The notes: generated from the sequence alone by a model not told the origin. DNA of 64,000 bases from Echria macrotheca (GCA_030411725.1 MU839827.1:4099027-4163026), one strand, 5' to 3'; counted from the stretch's first letter, positions 1 to 14,728 are shown. Numbers and translations are program-made.

Positions 1-3000
1 CACTTGCGCAAGCCACCCGGCAGAAGTATTCGGGCATGTTTCCGTGTAAGGAACGGCACTCCAGTCCCGGAAAAGAAAAGACCGGGCATGAGGCTCAGAC
101 CGAAGCCATTCCATCCACAACGACATTCGCCGTTCACCGCTGGTCTCTGATGCAGCTCTCCAGTCCCCAGGCCGCAAGCCAAGCATGAGTACAAGCAGAC
201 GGCCAGAAATGGCCTGGGACGTGGACGGTACCGGTATTCCGCTCGAGGCTGAGCCGCCAACCCATTGTTGACTCAGACTGGTCTAATCCGGAGAGCGCCA
301 GTGGTCCGGTGCATCTGAGAATCCGTCAGTATGGCATTTCTAGTCCACCTGGCCGGCTGCAGGATCCAGCATGAAAGCGGCCATCTGCCAGGTTTTCGAG
401 ACCAAATCCAGGAACATTCTCTCGATGCTCCAACTCCTCGCCCAAAAGCAAAGACCGCTCCGAGGCAGCCTGGTCTGATGGTTCCCTTTTGACTGCCCGG
501 AAACTTGGATGTGAGGGAGCCGCCGTATCTAAGGTAGCCAAGGAAGAAAGTCGATAGAAGGGCCCCGGAACTGAGACAGCTTTGCAGATGTTGACGTCTC
601 CCGCTTGCGCATTATTATACCGCGGACCCGAGAGGAGCATGACAGCAAGATGCATCGAGCATGTAAACGTGGCCCGACATGTCGCACCGGAAATATCATG
701 GCTCCCGAGCTCAGCGGGGGCTCAAGGCTAAAGATGGGACTCGAGATGCCCGCCGCATGTATGTACGCTGCGCGTGTCGGGCGTCGAGTCCGACTCCACA
801 AGCAGGCCTTGCGTAAACGGCTTCTGGTCAATCGGATCGAGGCTTCGAGAACAAGTGGAGGTTAGCAGCCAGCCATGGCGATGTATCACTGCCATGGCCC
901 GGTGTCGAATCATTGGTGTGTGGTCGACAGCGAGCAAGGCTCAGGCGGGCCAGAGGAGGGCATGCAGTCGAGTCAGCTCAGTGACTGGACGCCACCCGCA
1001 ACGTGGGCCAGGCAAGGAGCACATCGAGAGGGTGTCGTCCTTGTTGGATTCGGCGAAGACTCGCATGCGTTATCGGTCGGGTGCCGGCTTCCATCTGTCC
1101 AACAATTGCACGGAATCCGCCGCCCGGGTTGAAGAGCGGTGACCTGCCTGGTTCGAAGCCGGCCCAAACTCCCTACATCTGTGGTATCGGGGAACCGCGC
1201 TAGGCTGCTTCGACTGACGAACCATGGAACAACTTGGCGTCGGCCGCGCCATGGCCGGGTCCAGAGACCAGAGCTGATGTAACATGGCCGTCCGGTGCAG
1301 AGGATTGGGCGACGTCGGGAAAGCAGGGAAAAGAAGCTCGTCTCGGTCCGCAAAACACGGGCGACGTTTAGGCCCAGCCTGTAGGGTTAAACCTCGTCGA
1401 ACCAACCACCGAAACATGTTCCCTTCTTTCAACTCCCTCTAGACTAGCCTCGGAGATTAACCAATCCTGAACCGGGATCGTCAGCTGAAGTCACCCGTCT
1501 CAGACAAAGTGAACCGGACCCTTGAGGCTGCGCCATATGTGCCGATATGTGTCGACAAAATACCTAGGCCTATGCCGCAGAATATCTCGACAATTCGTTA
1601 TCGCGTCCAGAACAGCCTGCTCTCCTGCCGCATGCCGAAAGCAAGCAACCGGACGCCTCCCAGCGAGCCAGCAAACACGAGCCTGATCCAGACGGGAATA
1701 CGGTCCAGCACCTTGGCGCGTCCTGCTGAATCCCTTCTGCAGCCTTCGGCCGCTGCCATTTGTCTGTTTCATCCATTCTCCCTCTCGTGCAACACGCTGG
1801 CCTCCGTCTATCGGAACTCCGACCGCCACCGACCTCCTGCAGTGAATGAACGCAGGGCTAGATGACGCTTCCAACCCGTCCTCCACATGGAATAGAATCT
1901 GGATCACCCGCAGCAACCCAGCCGGGGTGGCGGAGCACGAGAAACTGGTGCTGTGGTACCATCGGGGACTTCTGCCGTCGAGGGACCTGCCACGCCTGAG
2001 CCTCATCAACGCTCAGTTGTGCAGACGACTCCCCGGAGTTGCCCTGGATGCCACGGCGTCGGTTCTGCCTTTTGGCCTCACCCGTGGAAGCAATGGCAAA
2101 GCTTGATTTGTCGCTCTGCCATGTGGTCCAACGTCTTTCTTTGTACCGGTGATCAACAAGCCGGCCCGCCCAATCGACCGCTTCGGCACCAGTGTTTGAG
2201 ACAAGATGACGACAGGGTTATGTGGCGCCCATCCCGGTCCGAACATGGCACCGACCGGGGCGGCGTGGGGCATCACGGGCTCCAACCGCCTCCGGGCGAT
2301 GGCCATCGATGTCGGCGCCGATCCTGTCTGCCTACTGTGAGCTGTTGGACCGCAGGTGTTTACTGCCATGGACAGATGGCCGGCTCCCGGTATAGTCTGC
2401 CTCTCTGATTTGCGACGAGTTGACAGTTCTTGGAGGAACAACAAACCGGCAGTGTCTTTTCAGACCGTGCAAACGCGTCAGCACAGTGTCCCTTCGGTTG
2501 TTACCTTGTAACGGTGCTAGCATATTTATCTTTGTTTCCCGGACACGCCTCCATGACATGTAACAGGCCTATCCACAACGGAGAATCCAGTGGCCAACAT
2601 TGCTCGCAGGGATCAACGGCCGTCTCTGTCGTTTCAACATGTCTTGAGGGGAGTCGGCCAACGGCCACTCAAGTGCGATTGGCTGTTGATGATGGAGCTT
2701 GCTGTACTTGTCTCGTTGGTGAAAGCGCCCACTTTCACATCGTAAGCTATGGTTGTTCGTCTCCATGTGACTGACGAACCATCGAATGTACCGCGGCCCC
2801 CCGGCGACGGAGCTTTGCTTTACCGGAGCCCACAGTGCCTGCTCGAGGTCGATTGACTGGTTGATGCACCATCTTCCCCTTGCCGGCGCCTGGCCCTGTT
2901 CCAGTTGCGCTTGGAGGCTGTGTTGCAAGTTGATAGGACGGAGGCCGGCCCTAATCTTTACAGATGCAGGGCAAAGCGAAGGTGGCCGTCACAGGCTACT

Positions 3001-6000
3001 TCAGCCCTCTGTAGTCTCATCGCTTGCCGGCCATCCATATTTCAACCTGCGAGTTTGATAACCGTTTCTGGATATTACTTTGCGCAATTTTCGGGGCCTT
3101 GAGGTCAAGAGACAGACAGTTCGTACCGAAAGACCATCAAAACCTCCGCGTCGGCGGGCATCTGGCCGGCCTAGAGCAAGCCCACCTTCAGCTTGCTGCC
3201 TCTATTGACATGTTTAAAAGACGACGATACGCCTACCGGCCCGCTGCTTTCTGTCAGAAGCCGTCCTTGCCGGGAGCTATAGATCAAGAGACTCGGGGAT
3301 CTGACCTAACAAGAACCCACGTGAGCCAGCCAGAACAAAGCCCGCCAGGTAGTATTCAGGGCTCTCAGGGGTCTGATATGGCACAGCAAAGGCAAAAGAT
3401 ACGGAATGCTGTAGCCAGGACGTACGAGCGGATATCCGTACATTTCCCGTGCCACCGATAGGCGATAACGAGCAGCTCACATTCCTCAGCAGAACGCCAC
3501 AGTTACGCTGCCGCTTCTCAACGCCTCAGATGTGCGTGTAGAGTCGTCTGTACATCCTTGGTTGTCACGTTTCTGTTACCGGACGATGAGCATCTGGAGC
3601 AAAGCGCTTGGCTCCTGGTGAAACGAGATCCCCATTGTCAGTGTTTTGCGCCGGCGCTTCAGGGCCTCTGAGGGCTCAGACATCGGAAATGTTTGCTAGA
3701 CGTGGGTTGAACGCCGTGGAAACGAAACGCTTGTTTGCTTGGAGGGTGGGAGCGGAGAACCCCAGGGGGTAAGGAGCCCTCGTCTCCGAGCATTCGCAAT
3801 CGGTCTACTGCAAGGTGGTGTCTCAATAGGTGCTCGCTCGGAGGGCATTACGATCGATCGTCTTGCCTGACTGTCAGAATGAGCTGACCGGATACTGTAG
3901 CGCTGGGCAATGGCCTGGCCTGGTCAGAGTCAGTCACACATCCTAGCTAAGAAAAGAAGTGACGATTACGGACTCGGAATACCCACAGACTGGACGCATG
4001 ACAGCGCCAACTCCCAGCCAGCCACACCCCATCAGGAACTAGCAACCCCTACCCTGGGCTGCGATATCACCTTTGACGTTGCTATATGATCGACGTGATC
4101 CTGGGATGGATGTGCTGTGGAGGCGAGAGTGGGACGTGGATCCGGGTGGGCGAGCCTGAGTGAAGGCATCCTGAAGAGACCGACTGACCGATGGGTGACC
4201 AGGGAAAGAGTTTTCGACCCTCCAAGTTCCTGCCTTTTGCTGGAGCATGAAGTCTTCAAGGGCAGGAACGGCAAAACTAGCACCCTCCACGTGCCGCAGA
4301 TGTGGAGTTCGACGGTCCATCGCGCTTGCTGGGAGGAAAGAGCGGGTGGTGACAATGCAAAGCATGGCAGACAGGTAGCGGCTAATCGTCCGCCCGGGCT
4401 AGCTTGCCGAACAGATAATGCCTCTGAGTTCACTTGTCATGTCAAATTTGAAATCATCAAGAAGCCAGAACCTCTTTGAACATGGCGCCGACAGATTGAC
4501 CGGCCTTTCCTCCGCGACCGTTTATGCTTCAACGAAACAGGCCTGTCCTGGCTCGGGCTCGGACGACACCTTCTCCTTTCTACCAGCCGGGCAGCCCTGT
4601 AGCGCATCGGGCTGCCCAAGTTGGACATCATGTCAAGAGCATAGTTCTTGGGCACGGCCCCCTTCAAGTTACCGCTTGGCCCGACGAGGCTTGTCAACTC
4701 TGAGGTGCGTATTTCGAGGCAAGGTGTGTTCGGTGTCGGGTGGCGGTCGGACCGCTTGGCCACCTGGCAGCCACCTGCTTGAGAGGCAAGAACCGTCGCG
4801 GTTTCGTTTGACCAGCCGCGGCGCACGAACCACCCTGGCATGTTGCATCCTTGTTGTCCATCAACTTGGAGGAAAGAAACGGCGGGATAAGTAGCTTCCC
4901 GACATCGACAAGAGCAGGAGGTACATTGGGCCACTCAGGAAGTTGGTGCAGAGAAGACGTTGCCTTTAGCACCACCCACCCACACAACCCCAGAGTCTGG
5001 GTTCGCACATCCGAACAAGAGTTCGTCCCGGACTCTTGCGACCTTAATGGAGGCTGTTATAGCCAAATGCCGGCGTCCCCCAAGGGGAACATAGTCTACC
5101 AAGATTCCAAATCCAGCACAAGCGTCATTCGGGGGTGGGGTGGGTACCAACTCCCCAGTGCGTGTGCGTGATCCAATCTACGTGCCTCAGTAGAGTAGAT
5201 AGAGTGCGGGACTTCTCGGTCCATCATCCTCGCGGAAGTCACGACACGACGACCTGGCGGCAGCCAGCGGCAGCGGCAGCGGCACAGATCTTGATCAGAG
5301 GTGGCTTCCTGGCGCCCCTGCCCCACGTACCGACAGGACATGCGGCTGCACGCGCGAGATCGACCGCTACCCTCTGGCGACTAGCACGTCGAATCTCGAA
5401 TCTGCGTACGTCTGTGAGCCATGGCTGCGCACTAGAGTCCAAAGCCATACGACTCGATGCCAGATGCATTGCCTGGGCTGTCAAAGCGGCCCCTGCTGCT
5501 GTCGCCGACTCTCCCACGAGAGTAGCGCTACATGAGAGCTCCAAGGCCTGGTCTGCCGCCGGCACTCCATGGCACCTTCCAAACGGCCGCGACCAATCTC
5601 GGGGCAGATTGCCGTCTGGGCCTCCCGGCCAGGCAAGCAACAGGCCGATCTCGACTGGCCTGTTTGCCGCGCTTTAGCAGCTGGTGTTAAACCCTGCCTG
5701 GGGGCATGAGCATTGGAATGCAGAGTGCGCCGCCGGCCATGTCCCCGCTGAGAAAGCGCTGCAGCTCGCTGCCGTAGGGTCAACGATATCGGAACGGACG
5801 GCGCAGCTCCAAATCTTCTTCGCATCGGGACCACGCCGCTGTGTCTTGGACACCGGCTCGTTCCAACAGCTCGCTCATTAGCCGTTAAGGGCTGGCTGGC
5901 TGCCACCCTACGCGGTTACCGAACTCGCTGGCCGCTCCACCCGCTCGAAGCTCAACGGCTCTCCTTCGGCTGCAAGACCCTGGAGTGGATGTCTGAGACG

Positions 6001-6558
6001 CCCGAGCAAATTGACGTTGGGCGTGTCACGGTGCTGCCAAAGGTTGCTTTTGTTCCTAGTGTACCTTCTGGCCAAGATGTGTCGCGGGAGTGATTCACGG
6101 GGTCTGGTCCACGGAGACGTCACGTCGAGGATCTTTTCTCTCCGCATGGCAGACTGAGGAGAGCGGCAACCGCATTAGGCAGTTGGAAACATCCGGACGA
6201 CCCAAGGAAGACACCAGTGGCATCGATTGTGTGTGCTAACTATGGCGTAGGGAGGGGGAGAGAGCTTCTGCAACTGGGCATGCTGCGTATCTCTCTGGTC
6301 TTTGTCTTTGGCCAAATCGCCAGCCCACCACTATTTACACGCCCCTGGAGGAGGTGCTGATTCGCCATCGAGTCATCGACCCCGTTGGCCTGCTGTGGGC
6401 CCAGCACACCCCGGTTCTGTTATGGGCCCCGCGCTTCTCACACGGCCCCAGTCCGCTCTCAAGGTCCTGTAACAGAGAGAGCAAAAAATGACAGGGCCCT
6501 CGACATGGGATATACTAAAAACAGACGAGCTCAACCCACTTCTTCCATGCCCCATCAC

Positions 6559-6587
6559 CACACACACACACACAGACACACACACAC
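6559..6587. repeat. (CA)n microsatellite
   Basis: About 14 CA units interrupted by one GA. It lies in non-coding DNA. Confidence 0.9.
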
Positions 6588-6650
6588 GCCTGCCAGCTAG
6601 CCTTGTCTTGCCTGGTGGGATCCCGGTGGCATGGACGAGCCGGTTGGCAG

Positions 6651-6677
6651 GTCAGTCAGTCTGTCTGTCTGTCTGTC
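6651..6677. repeat. (CTGT)n microsatellite
   Basis: Short tetranucleotide tract, starting as GTCA units and continuing as CTGT units. Confidence 0.85.
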
Positions 6678-7429
6678 CGAAAAGGAGGTTGATGGCCGGG
6701 AAACCTTTATTATCCCACCTGTCCCGGCCGACATGCGCCTCTCCCGAAACTGTGGCAGCATCTTGGCTGACAGACATTGCACCCTCGTGCCGTGAAGCTG
6801 GCGTCGGCTGCTGGCTCGTCAGGCTCTCTTGGCCCCGATTTCTACTGTCCGCATACCGACTGGTCGTTACCGCTTGCTCCCCGTTCTCACCGAGCCGCCT
6901 GTCGCATCAACACTGATCTTTTTGGACCCGGCCGTGCTGGACGTCGTCCACATCCTTGCGTCAATCGTTTTCTGACACGCCCTGCTTCCAAATGAAATAA
7001 GCCAGGGACACGCCCTCTTACTCCACCTTGTTTCCCGCTTAGGGGGAGCATTGCCTAGACGGTCGACGTTGAGCGGTTTCGAGGCTTCCAAATAGCTACC
7101 TGTTTTCGTCTTTCTTGACTCGTCCCGCCGGCTCCCAGGCCGATTCTCCAATCATCGCTGGTCCGTACTGCCGAGTTGGGGCTCGCTGGGTGTCCAGCAC
7201 CGTCCGAACAGGCGCGGCCTCTTACAGGAGGAAGAGATCGGGACGGGGCGAGGACCAGACGGAGCCAGGGGTCCCTCGTCTCTCCCGCCTTAGTGTACTG
7301 CGTAGCTCCGCCCTGAGCGTAGCTACTTTGCTCTCCCCGGCCCTGCTCGACCTCAGCCGATTTTCTTTCCCTACCGTAGCAAAGTACTTATATTTGTATG
7401 CGGCACCAATGGCCAAATGAGGGTGAGCA

Positions 7430-7714
7430 TTATCACCTCGACGTTTCATCACCACACGCCCCGCCTGTTTCCCTCCCCGATACCACTGGGCTGGCCGCCA
7501 CATCCAGCTTACTCTCCCCAAAGGTTATTTCCACCTCTACCCTCCCCAGTTCTTTTTTGTCTTGCCCGTTGCCCATCGTTCAAAAACCCTCAACCTCCCC
7601 CTCCCCCCGGGGGTCTCATCCTCTTGCTCACCCTTGTCTTTCGGCATCTTGCATAGCGCCCCGTCGTTCATTTTTTTCTCTCTCCTCACACCAACAACTC
7701 TCACTTACACGAGG
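7430..7714 (+). promoter_or_regulatory. Pyrimidine-rich leader of the regulator gene
   Basis: The approximately 285 bases before the chosen ATG are strongly C/T-rich on the coding strand. This composition is common around fungal transcription starts and 5' UTRs. No TATA box or specific factor site can be assigned with confidence. Confidence 0.4.
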
Positions 7715-9130
7715 ATGCTTACCATCAGCAAGCCAGCACAGTACGGCTACCGGTCCGCCCATGATTTGCCAACCCCACCGAGCACATCGCGGCCCTCTCC
7801 TCCTCTCCTATATCAGGACCCTACCCAGCACAAGGCCTCGCATCCGTTTTCCCAAGTTCACAGTCCGTCGGCACAGCCCATGTCCGCACCTCACCGCAGC
7901 TTGCCCCCGCCGGTGGCGATGACCTCGGCCCAACCACCGCCTGGACCCATCTCATCACAACCGCCTCCACCAGCGGCTCCAGTAAGTCAAGGGCCTCCTC
8001 CGCCTCCGCCTTCGCACCTGCAGAGTTTCGGTCAGCTTCCGCCTGCTCCGACGTGGCAGCATGAGGAGTCGATGCGCACTTGGCTGGTGGCAAAGACAGA
8101 GGAGGAGAAGAGGAGGCAGGAGGAGGAGAAGACGCGCCAGGAGAGCTTCCGGCTCGAGCAGCGGAGGATGGAGCACGACATCTTGCGGACGTCGCTTTCT
8201 GGGGGCATTCCGCCAGCTATGGTGCCGGTGGTGTTCGCGGGCATGGGCGGGGGCATGCTTTCGCAGGCGGCTCTGGATTGGGCGCAACAGTACATGTTCC
8301 CGCAGTCACAACCCCAGCATCCGCCAGCATTGCTACCGGCGGGCCCCGTATCGCCGGATCACCAGAGGCGAGATTCGCAGCCGCAGAGCTATCCGCACTA
8401 CCCGACCTCCGGAGGCGTTCCTTCGACGCCTGGCTCCGCTCAAGGGCCCCCGAGCGGATACGTGTCTGGTTATCCAGGCTCTCCGACGCGACCGAGAGGA
8501 CAGAGCATGCCGGGCCCGTTGGGAGGACGGCCGCCGCCTCACGGGACGGGATCGAATCTGCCGAGCCTGAACACGAACGTGCCCGGTGGACAAGGCGGAG
8601 TTTCGACGGGCACTTCGCACCCGACAGCTTCGCAGCCGTCATCGCAGCAGCAGCAAGAGGCACAGCCGTCGCCATCGATCTACTTTCACCACTGGCAGCC
8701 ACCGACGAACCAAGGGGGAGGAGGGGGACGGGGGAGTACTGATCAGCCAGGTACGCCCTTAGGTTCGTCCAAGACCAAATCACGATCTTGAGAATCTTGC
8801 AGGGCTAACTGGCTTGTTCATTGCAGTCGGCGAGTTTTCGCGCAAGCGGAAAGCGCCGCCGGGGCCCCAGCAGGCCCCCCCGCCTCCGAGTTCGTCGCAG
8901 CGGTTCCGATCACCACCCTTCTCGCAGAGCACCGGTCTCTCGAATCCACCACCGGGGCGAAGGCGCGGACACTCGCGGCAGCGGAGCGACCTAGGGGCGT
9001 ATCGCGCACGAGGGCGCGGCGAGAGCTTCGGCTTGCGAGAGGCATCGCCAATGCCCATGTCGATGTCCATGGCGGGAGCCGCGGCTTCTCGGGGCGAGGG
9101 CGGAGAGGCAGGGCCAGGGCATCACGGCCA

Positions 9131-9161
<31 letters not shown>

Positions 9162-9401
9162 GGGCAACCGGGACAGCAGCAGCCACCGCTGGGGAGGAGC
9201 GGCGCACACTCGGTTTCATCATTATTGTCTGACAATCCACCATCGCCAAGGGCGTTGCAATACGGAGGGGCACCGGGGCCATCATCGGACGCGAGGCACC
9301 AACAATACGGTGGCGGGTCGGGGCGGAATTCACCTCGGTCGTCGGAAGAAAAAGCGCGCGGCGGAGGATCGGCAGCCACGCGAGCAGGCGATAACGACTG
9401 A
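7715..9401 (+). CDS. Pro/Gln-rich probable nuclear regulator, unnamed
   Basis: Two exons (7715-8750, 8827-9401) give 536 residues; the 76-nt intron has donor GTACGC, a GCTAAC branch point and acceptor TTGCAG, and its phase agrees on both sides. The ATG starting MLTISKPAQY follows a C/T-rich leader and is the first in-frame ATG. Most of the protein is low complexity: proline/serine-rich at the N-terminus, then one ordered block at about residues 110-200 with a charged helix (EEEKRRQEEEKTRQESFRLE) followed by a Gly/Met/Pro-rich segment (GGIPPAMVPVVFAGMGGG). After the intron come a basic KRK-type nuclear localisation signal and a run of about ten glutamines. This architecture suggests a transcription cofactor or nuclear scaffold. 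I do not recognise a named family, and no DNA-binding domain is visible. It stands alone in a gene desert of about 18 kb, which is typical of developmental regulators, but that is inference. Confidence 0.85.
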
Positions 9402-12400
9402 GGAACCTTAATTTCACCCACGTTTCAGCCTCTGGTCTACCCCCGGCACGCCTCACCAGTCCACTTTGGGTCAACCCGTTAGTTATTGAAACGGTGTGCT
9501 TTCCATGGGTCGCGGTCACGGCCCCTGTCTGAAAGCCGGGGTTTGCGCGCCACAGTGGGACTGGAACATGTCCGGAAAGGGTCAAGACCTCGCTTCTTCT
9601 TCTTCCCAACTGCAAGGAGCTCGACGATCCGAAGCCGACCGACTGACAACTAGCGCGCCGCAGAGGCCCTCCTCGGTGGCCGCCAGCAAAACCAGAAAAG
9701 CTCTGCTTGGTTCGACTCCAGACAGGTCTCTCCCGATTCCGCGGTTCAAGATTTGCAATTTCTGTTGCGCCGCGTTTCCCCCCTTCTTTTACTTACCGGA
9801 TCGAGAAGCCTATCCCCGGCCGTGCCGCGACAGGGGGTTGCCGACACCGATCACGTCACGAAACCTCCCAGACGAGACAGAGCCCCGGTTTTCTGTGCAT
9901 CTGGACGTCAATTCTTTTTTATATTTTTTTTCTTCGTTTCTGCATCTTTGCATATGTATTCACTGTGTATTACAACCAGCGGCTTTTTTTCCACTTCTTT
10001 TCTGGGCTCTATCTATCATGCATGTATTTGTACGTATTTGTCCGGCCAAGCGAGCTGACCGGCAGTTGAGCATGGGATGAAACCAAAAACTTTGGGAGAC
10101 ATTGGGGGGCATCATGGGTCACGGTGCAAAATGGGACGAAAGACACGAACCACGGGGGGTCTAAGCAAAGGGGGCAACGGGGAGTTTGTTGGGTTGAGGC
10201 GTTTCTGCGATTTATCTTGGCTTTTTTCTAGGAGCATGCACAAGGTGCACAGGAACAAGAGTCTTTTCAAATTTTGTCAACATGATATCCGTGCCGTGTG
10301 GAATCTCAGCAGGGCAGGCAGACAGGCAAGCATACCCGGCCGCTCTCCCCCGGTCACACAGGAAGGGCAAAAAAGGGGGGGAGGTGATTCAGGGTTAGAA
10401 GAGTGGTTATACTACATAGGGGCCTTGGCGCGAACGAGAGTGTGTCTGTTGGCGGGAAGGCGGCTTAACTGCAAAGGGTTCAGTGTGGGTAGGATCCGAT
10501 CTTCATCTACGACAACGGCCTTCCGTCCTGGGGTGGTTCGGTTGTGTAACGATGGACATGCCGCATTGGGAGTCGAGCTTGCGAGGCTCGTTATAGGAGA
10601 CAACACTACGCATACTGAAGACGCCGATTGTTTGTGTCTGCTGCTCGCTCGCAAAATCCCGCAGGGCTGATGATGCCCGGTTTCCAGGGAAGGACGCGTC
10701 GAGTTGCTGGAGCAATGGCAACCTAGCTGATGATTATTACTCTACACTACCTAGGTTGGGGACATTAAGGTTGGCTGTTGTTGCATTCCCGGTTTTTGAC
10801 GAGTTTTTCCATCGCCAGGACCCCTGCGGCCGGTGGACGCGAAGCAGGCGGATCCATGACATGACCAGGTGGACATGGAATTGAATCAATTGATGGGTGT
10901 TCACTTTGTTGAAAAGAGGCCGGATTGGGGAAATGGCAGCAGCAGGGTGCGTGGAATGCTGCAGCTGCTGTTAGAGGTTCTTGTCTCCACCGTCACCCTC
11001 CTGCAATTCCCACAAACCCACCTCTGCACGCAGCAAAAAGAACCGATGCGATCCACGATCCATCGGCACCAAGCTGGCATGGGGCCGCCATCTGGGAATC
11101 TCAGCAATCGCAAGGGTTCAGGACGTCGAGACTGAACAAGACCCCTGCTCGGCGCGCCCCGCTCTCTGGTTCTGCGAGTTTGGCTCGTCTGGGCACGCCG
11201 CTGTCGCTCTCTCTCCCCTTCAACCCTTGCCCAATCCGTCGCACCAACACCACGGCACAGCCATGTCAAGTCGCCGGCGCTTGTCCGCGTCTGTGGTGAG
11301 TCTGTTTTTTTTCCTCCTCTTACCGAGCCTGGCGAGCAGCCATGAGCGTCTGACTGCGCCTGCACACCGGGATTCCCAGAACAGACAGCAGACACAACAC
11401 GACCCCAGACGAACACACGTCTCTCCGAATCCTCTCAGATGACGACCCGCGCAGAATATCAAGCATCGGTGCCGGGTCAACAGCCAAGCAGCAACACACA
11501 AGGCAGGCGCAGATGCACGCGTGTGGTCGCCGGCCGGGCTGGGCTTCTCGATGTGGATGTCGGGCATTTTCTGATTTGCTGCAGTTTGCTGCGCGCCGGC
11601 TGCAGGAGCGTCGCATCGCATTGAAGGACTCTCATTTCTCTGGCCCCTCTGCCCGGCCAGACCCAGCTTCTGAGAAGCAGCAGAAGGCAGCAGCAACAAG
11701 ACAGTCCTGAGTCTGGCCTAGTGCTGCACCAGACACGCATTGTCGATGGTGATGTGGGAGGGGGGGGGGGGTGGGTGGGAGTGGCCATGGGGTGTATGAC
11801 GTTTTTCTTAATATAGGGCTGCGCAGAGCCCTCGCCGCAAGGACCGGGGAACCAGACGCCGTTTCTGGGGCATGCCTGGGAGACTGGGGAAGACCGAAAG
11901 CGGTTTGGCGCCATCGAGCCAACCCTCCCACACGTCTCCGACCCGAAGACGACGACGCCGGCCTCTCACGTCCGGCCTTCTTGGGGGGTCAAGACGACGG
12001 TTCACAGCTGCTGCTGCGCTGCCCCCCGCGTGTGCAGAAGCCGTTGCTGCTGCCTCTTGGCCAGAACCCGCGATCCCGCATCGGACGGCACCCTCTCGGC
12101 CTCCCCATTACTATGCCATTTTCCTTTCTTTTTTCACCAGCCGCCGATCGCCGGCCAGCATCCAGTCAGTGCCCGCTTAATCTACGAGCCGCGCTCGGCA
12201 ATAGTCGCATCTCGAATGGGACATCCCAACCCTATGCAACCGCATTGCCTCGACTGACCAGCCAACCAGAACGGGACGACGCTTGGTCCAAGGGAAATCA
12301 GGCGATCATGAACCACACACAACGGCGCGCACGGCGCCTCTGGAGCGGGTTATGCCTCGCTCCATCCGCTCCAGGACCCGCACGGCGTCTGTGGCGTGTA

Positions 12401-14728
12401 CCCTGAACGGGGCCGAGCCCGGGTCGGTCTATTGGGCCCGCCTCTCCGGCCGCTCCAGTGGCCTTCTGTTCGCATGACACGGGCCCGCCACGGGCCAGCC
12501 ATGCTGGCCTTTCTCCGGCGGACCAGCCGACGAACCATAGTCCGCTCGAACCGGTTTGGCTATGTAGCATTGGTCTGCCGTGTCGCCGATTCGGCATGGA
12601 CACCAGCTTCGAGATGTTCTGAGAGACTGCCGCCGTCCCACATACACGCGAGGCTCAGCTTTGGATAACACGGCACGGGACATGGCTTGATTGTGGCGGT
12701 CCGCTCTGTTAGAGGTCCGCCTTGACGCCGACATGCAACTCGGCGTCAATGCCTGTCGACTCGGTGAAAAAGACGTCTGAAACGGCTTTTTCCGAACCAA
12801 GTTTTACGAGATGCGACGCTGCAACGACTCGGTCAGCCGCTTCGACGGCAAAAATCTGTGATGCTACACTGCACGAGCAAGTCTTACCTACAGCTCGAGA
12901 GCACAGGCGTTGTTCGAATCGGACCTCGCGTCTCGTGCCTAAGCGTCACTATTACGTGTCTGGCGGCTCGACATGTCCACTTCCGAGCAATATCTAGACT
13001 CGGCCTCTGCTGCTGATCTTTGCCATATGGCCCCGAGGCTGCTGGATTGGCCCAACTGGCGGCTGCGGCTGCGGCCGAGCTCGGTGCGGGTACGCGCTGC
13101 TGAGCACTGCCGCCCATAGTTGGCTAAGAAGTACCTGTACGACTGTCGACAGTTCGCGGCTGTCATGTTGGAGACAAAGTTGGGAATGCCGACCCGGCAA
13201 CAGATCCCCCACTCGCCCGAAGTTTATTGAGCAGGCAGGGATGGGTGAATTGACAGCACGTGGACCCGTCGAGACTCTTCGCTCGGTATGCCGTTGCGAG
13301 CGGCCTTGGTCGAGTTTGACGCGGCACGGTATTTGGCAGACTGGTTGCCGGCGGACGCTTCCCCAAGCTTTCGGCGGTTTGGGGATCGACAGCTTCGGAG
13401 AAGAAGCGGACTCGCGTGGATCGGCCATAATTTGCAATCCTCCTTTATGCCGTCGACTTGTCTGAGAGTCTGGGGACTATGAGTTCGGCAGAAACCGCGT
13501 ATGTGTCTGGCGCTGGACCTGATCGGCTATCCCATTCCGTTCCTCGGTTCCAAGTTTTTGTCAGCACGCGGTCGAGAGCTTCTTCGGTTCGTTCCAGAAC
13601 ACGCCCCCGAATATGGACACGGACTCTCGCTCGGCATCGCGGGTCCCCACGCGTCGTTGGGGATTTCCAAATCGCACGTGTCATGCCGTTTTTTTTCTCC
13701 TGGCTGGGCCCAACGCCGTGCCGTATTGGGCATAATATCCCGCAAATGACGAACGAGGAACAAACCGCAGACCGGCCGTGTTCACTCACAAACGGCTAAT
13801 GGAGACGCGCGGTTGGATCGCCGAGGGAAAATGCGGCGAGAGCATACTTCCAAGATTGCCCGATGGGCCATCTCAGGGGCAAGGTAAACACTGGCACAGT
13901 ATCTGGACCCTGCCGCACTACTGTACAGGCTGCCTGCTGTCATAAGGGGTGAGGAGAAACCGTTGGCCATGTCATCTGGATCACGGCTGCAGTAGGATGA
14001 TGGCGTGCAGGTTCGTTTCTGCGGCTTGATATTGTCCCGCCCAGACGGAGGGCGCTAGATTGGCGTCGCTAAGGTGCTCGGGGAGGAGGGGAGCGGCGCA
14101 AGTGCGCCATCGACATTCGACCCCATCTATCCATCTATTCTCGGTTATCTTTGTCGTATATTCTCTTTCTCTCTCTCGCAAGCGCCTTCTCTCCATCAGT
14201 CAGTGCCGAAAGCGGAAAGCTACTCGGAAAGACTTTCCGCGTTTCTGGTTTGGGTCCGTGTCCGCGTCTGGAACAAGTCTTTTCCACACAGGCGCGGCTG
14301 GCGGCGCGAGCGAGTGACAAAATTAGACGCCAGTTCGATCGTTCGCTGGTTGGGAAGGGGGGGAGTTGCGCACACACGCGACGGTTTTCTGATTGATGGG
14401 CGCGGCTATTTTTATTTTGTGTGCTCTTTTCCGCGCGCGCACACACCGAGTTCAGCGGATTGGTTTTCCTTCCCGCGTCACGGACCCTCTCTCTTTTCCC
14501 CTCCCTTTTTTCAACCGCTATCGCGCCTCAAGTCTTTTGTTTCCCGTACGAAGGGCTCATTTTGGCGCCCTGGATCTATATTCTGACGAACGAGATGGAA
14601 ACGGAAAGGTGGGGGATGTTGGGTGGGACGAAGATTCCGCGCAGTTGTGTTTGGGGGGAAGGAAGGGGTGTTTTGTGCCGCTGGGGTGCGTGAGGCTGGC
14701 GTGCGTTTGTGCGGGAAGTTCTCTGGAG

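Larger units (their letters stand above)
1..7714. other. Long gene-free region upstream of the Pro/Gln-rich regulator
   Basis: I find no credible protein gene here. All open frames are short, overlap each other on both strands, have mixed Arg/Pro/Ser-rich composition and no recognisable family motif. No tRNA-like cloverleaf was noticed. Only simple repeats near 6.56-6.68 kb stand out. The last 300 bases are pyrimidine-rich, as in many fungal leaders. It may hold a long 5' UTR, distal regulatory DNA or unannotated non-coding RNA, but nothing in the sequence proves any of these. Confidence 0.6.

Noticed and set aside
11263..11624. ATG at 11263, GTGAG donor at 11296 and acceptor at 11438 give a short in-frame spliced ORF
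   Set aside because: No strong branch point was noticed, the product looks random, and upstream and downstream frames do not extend it.
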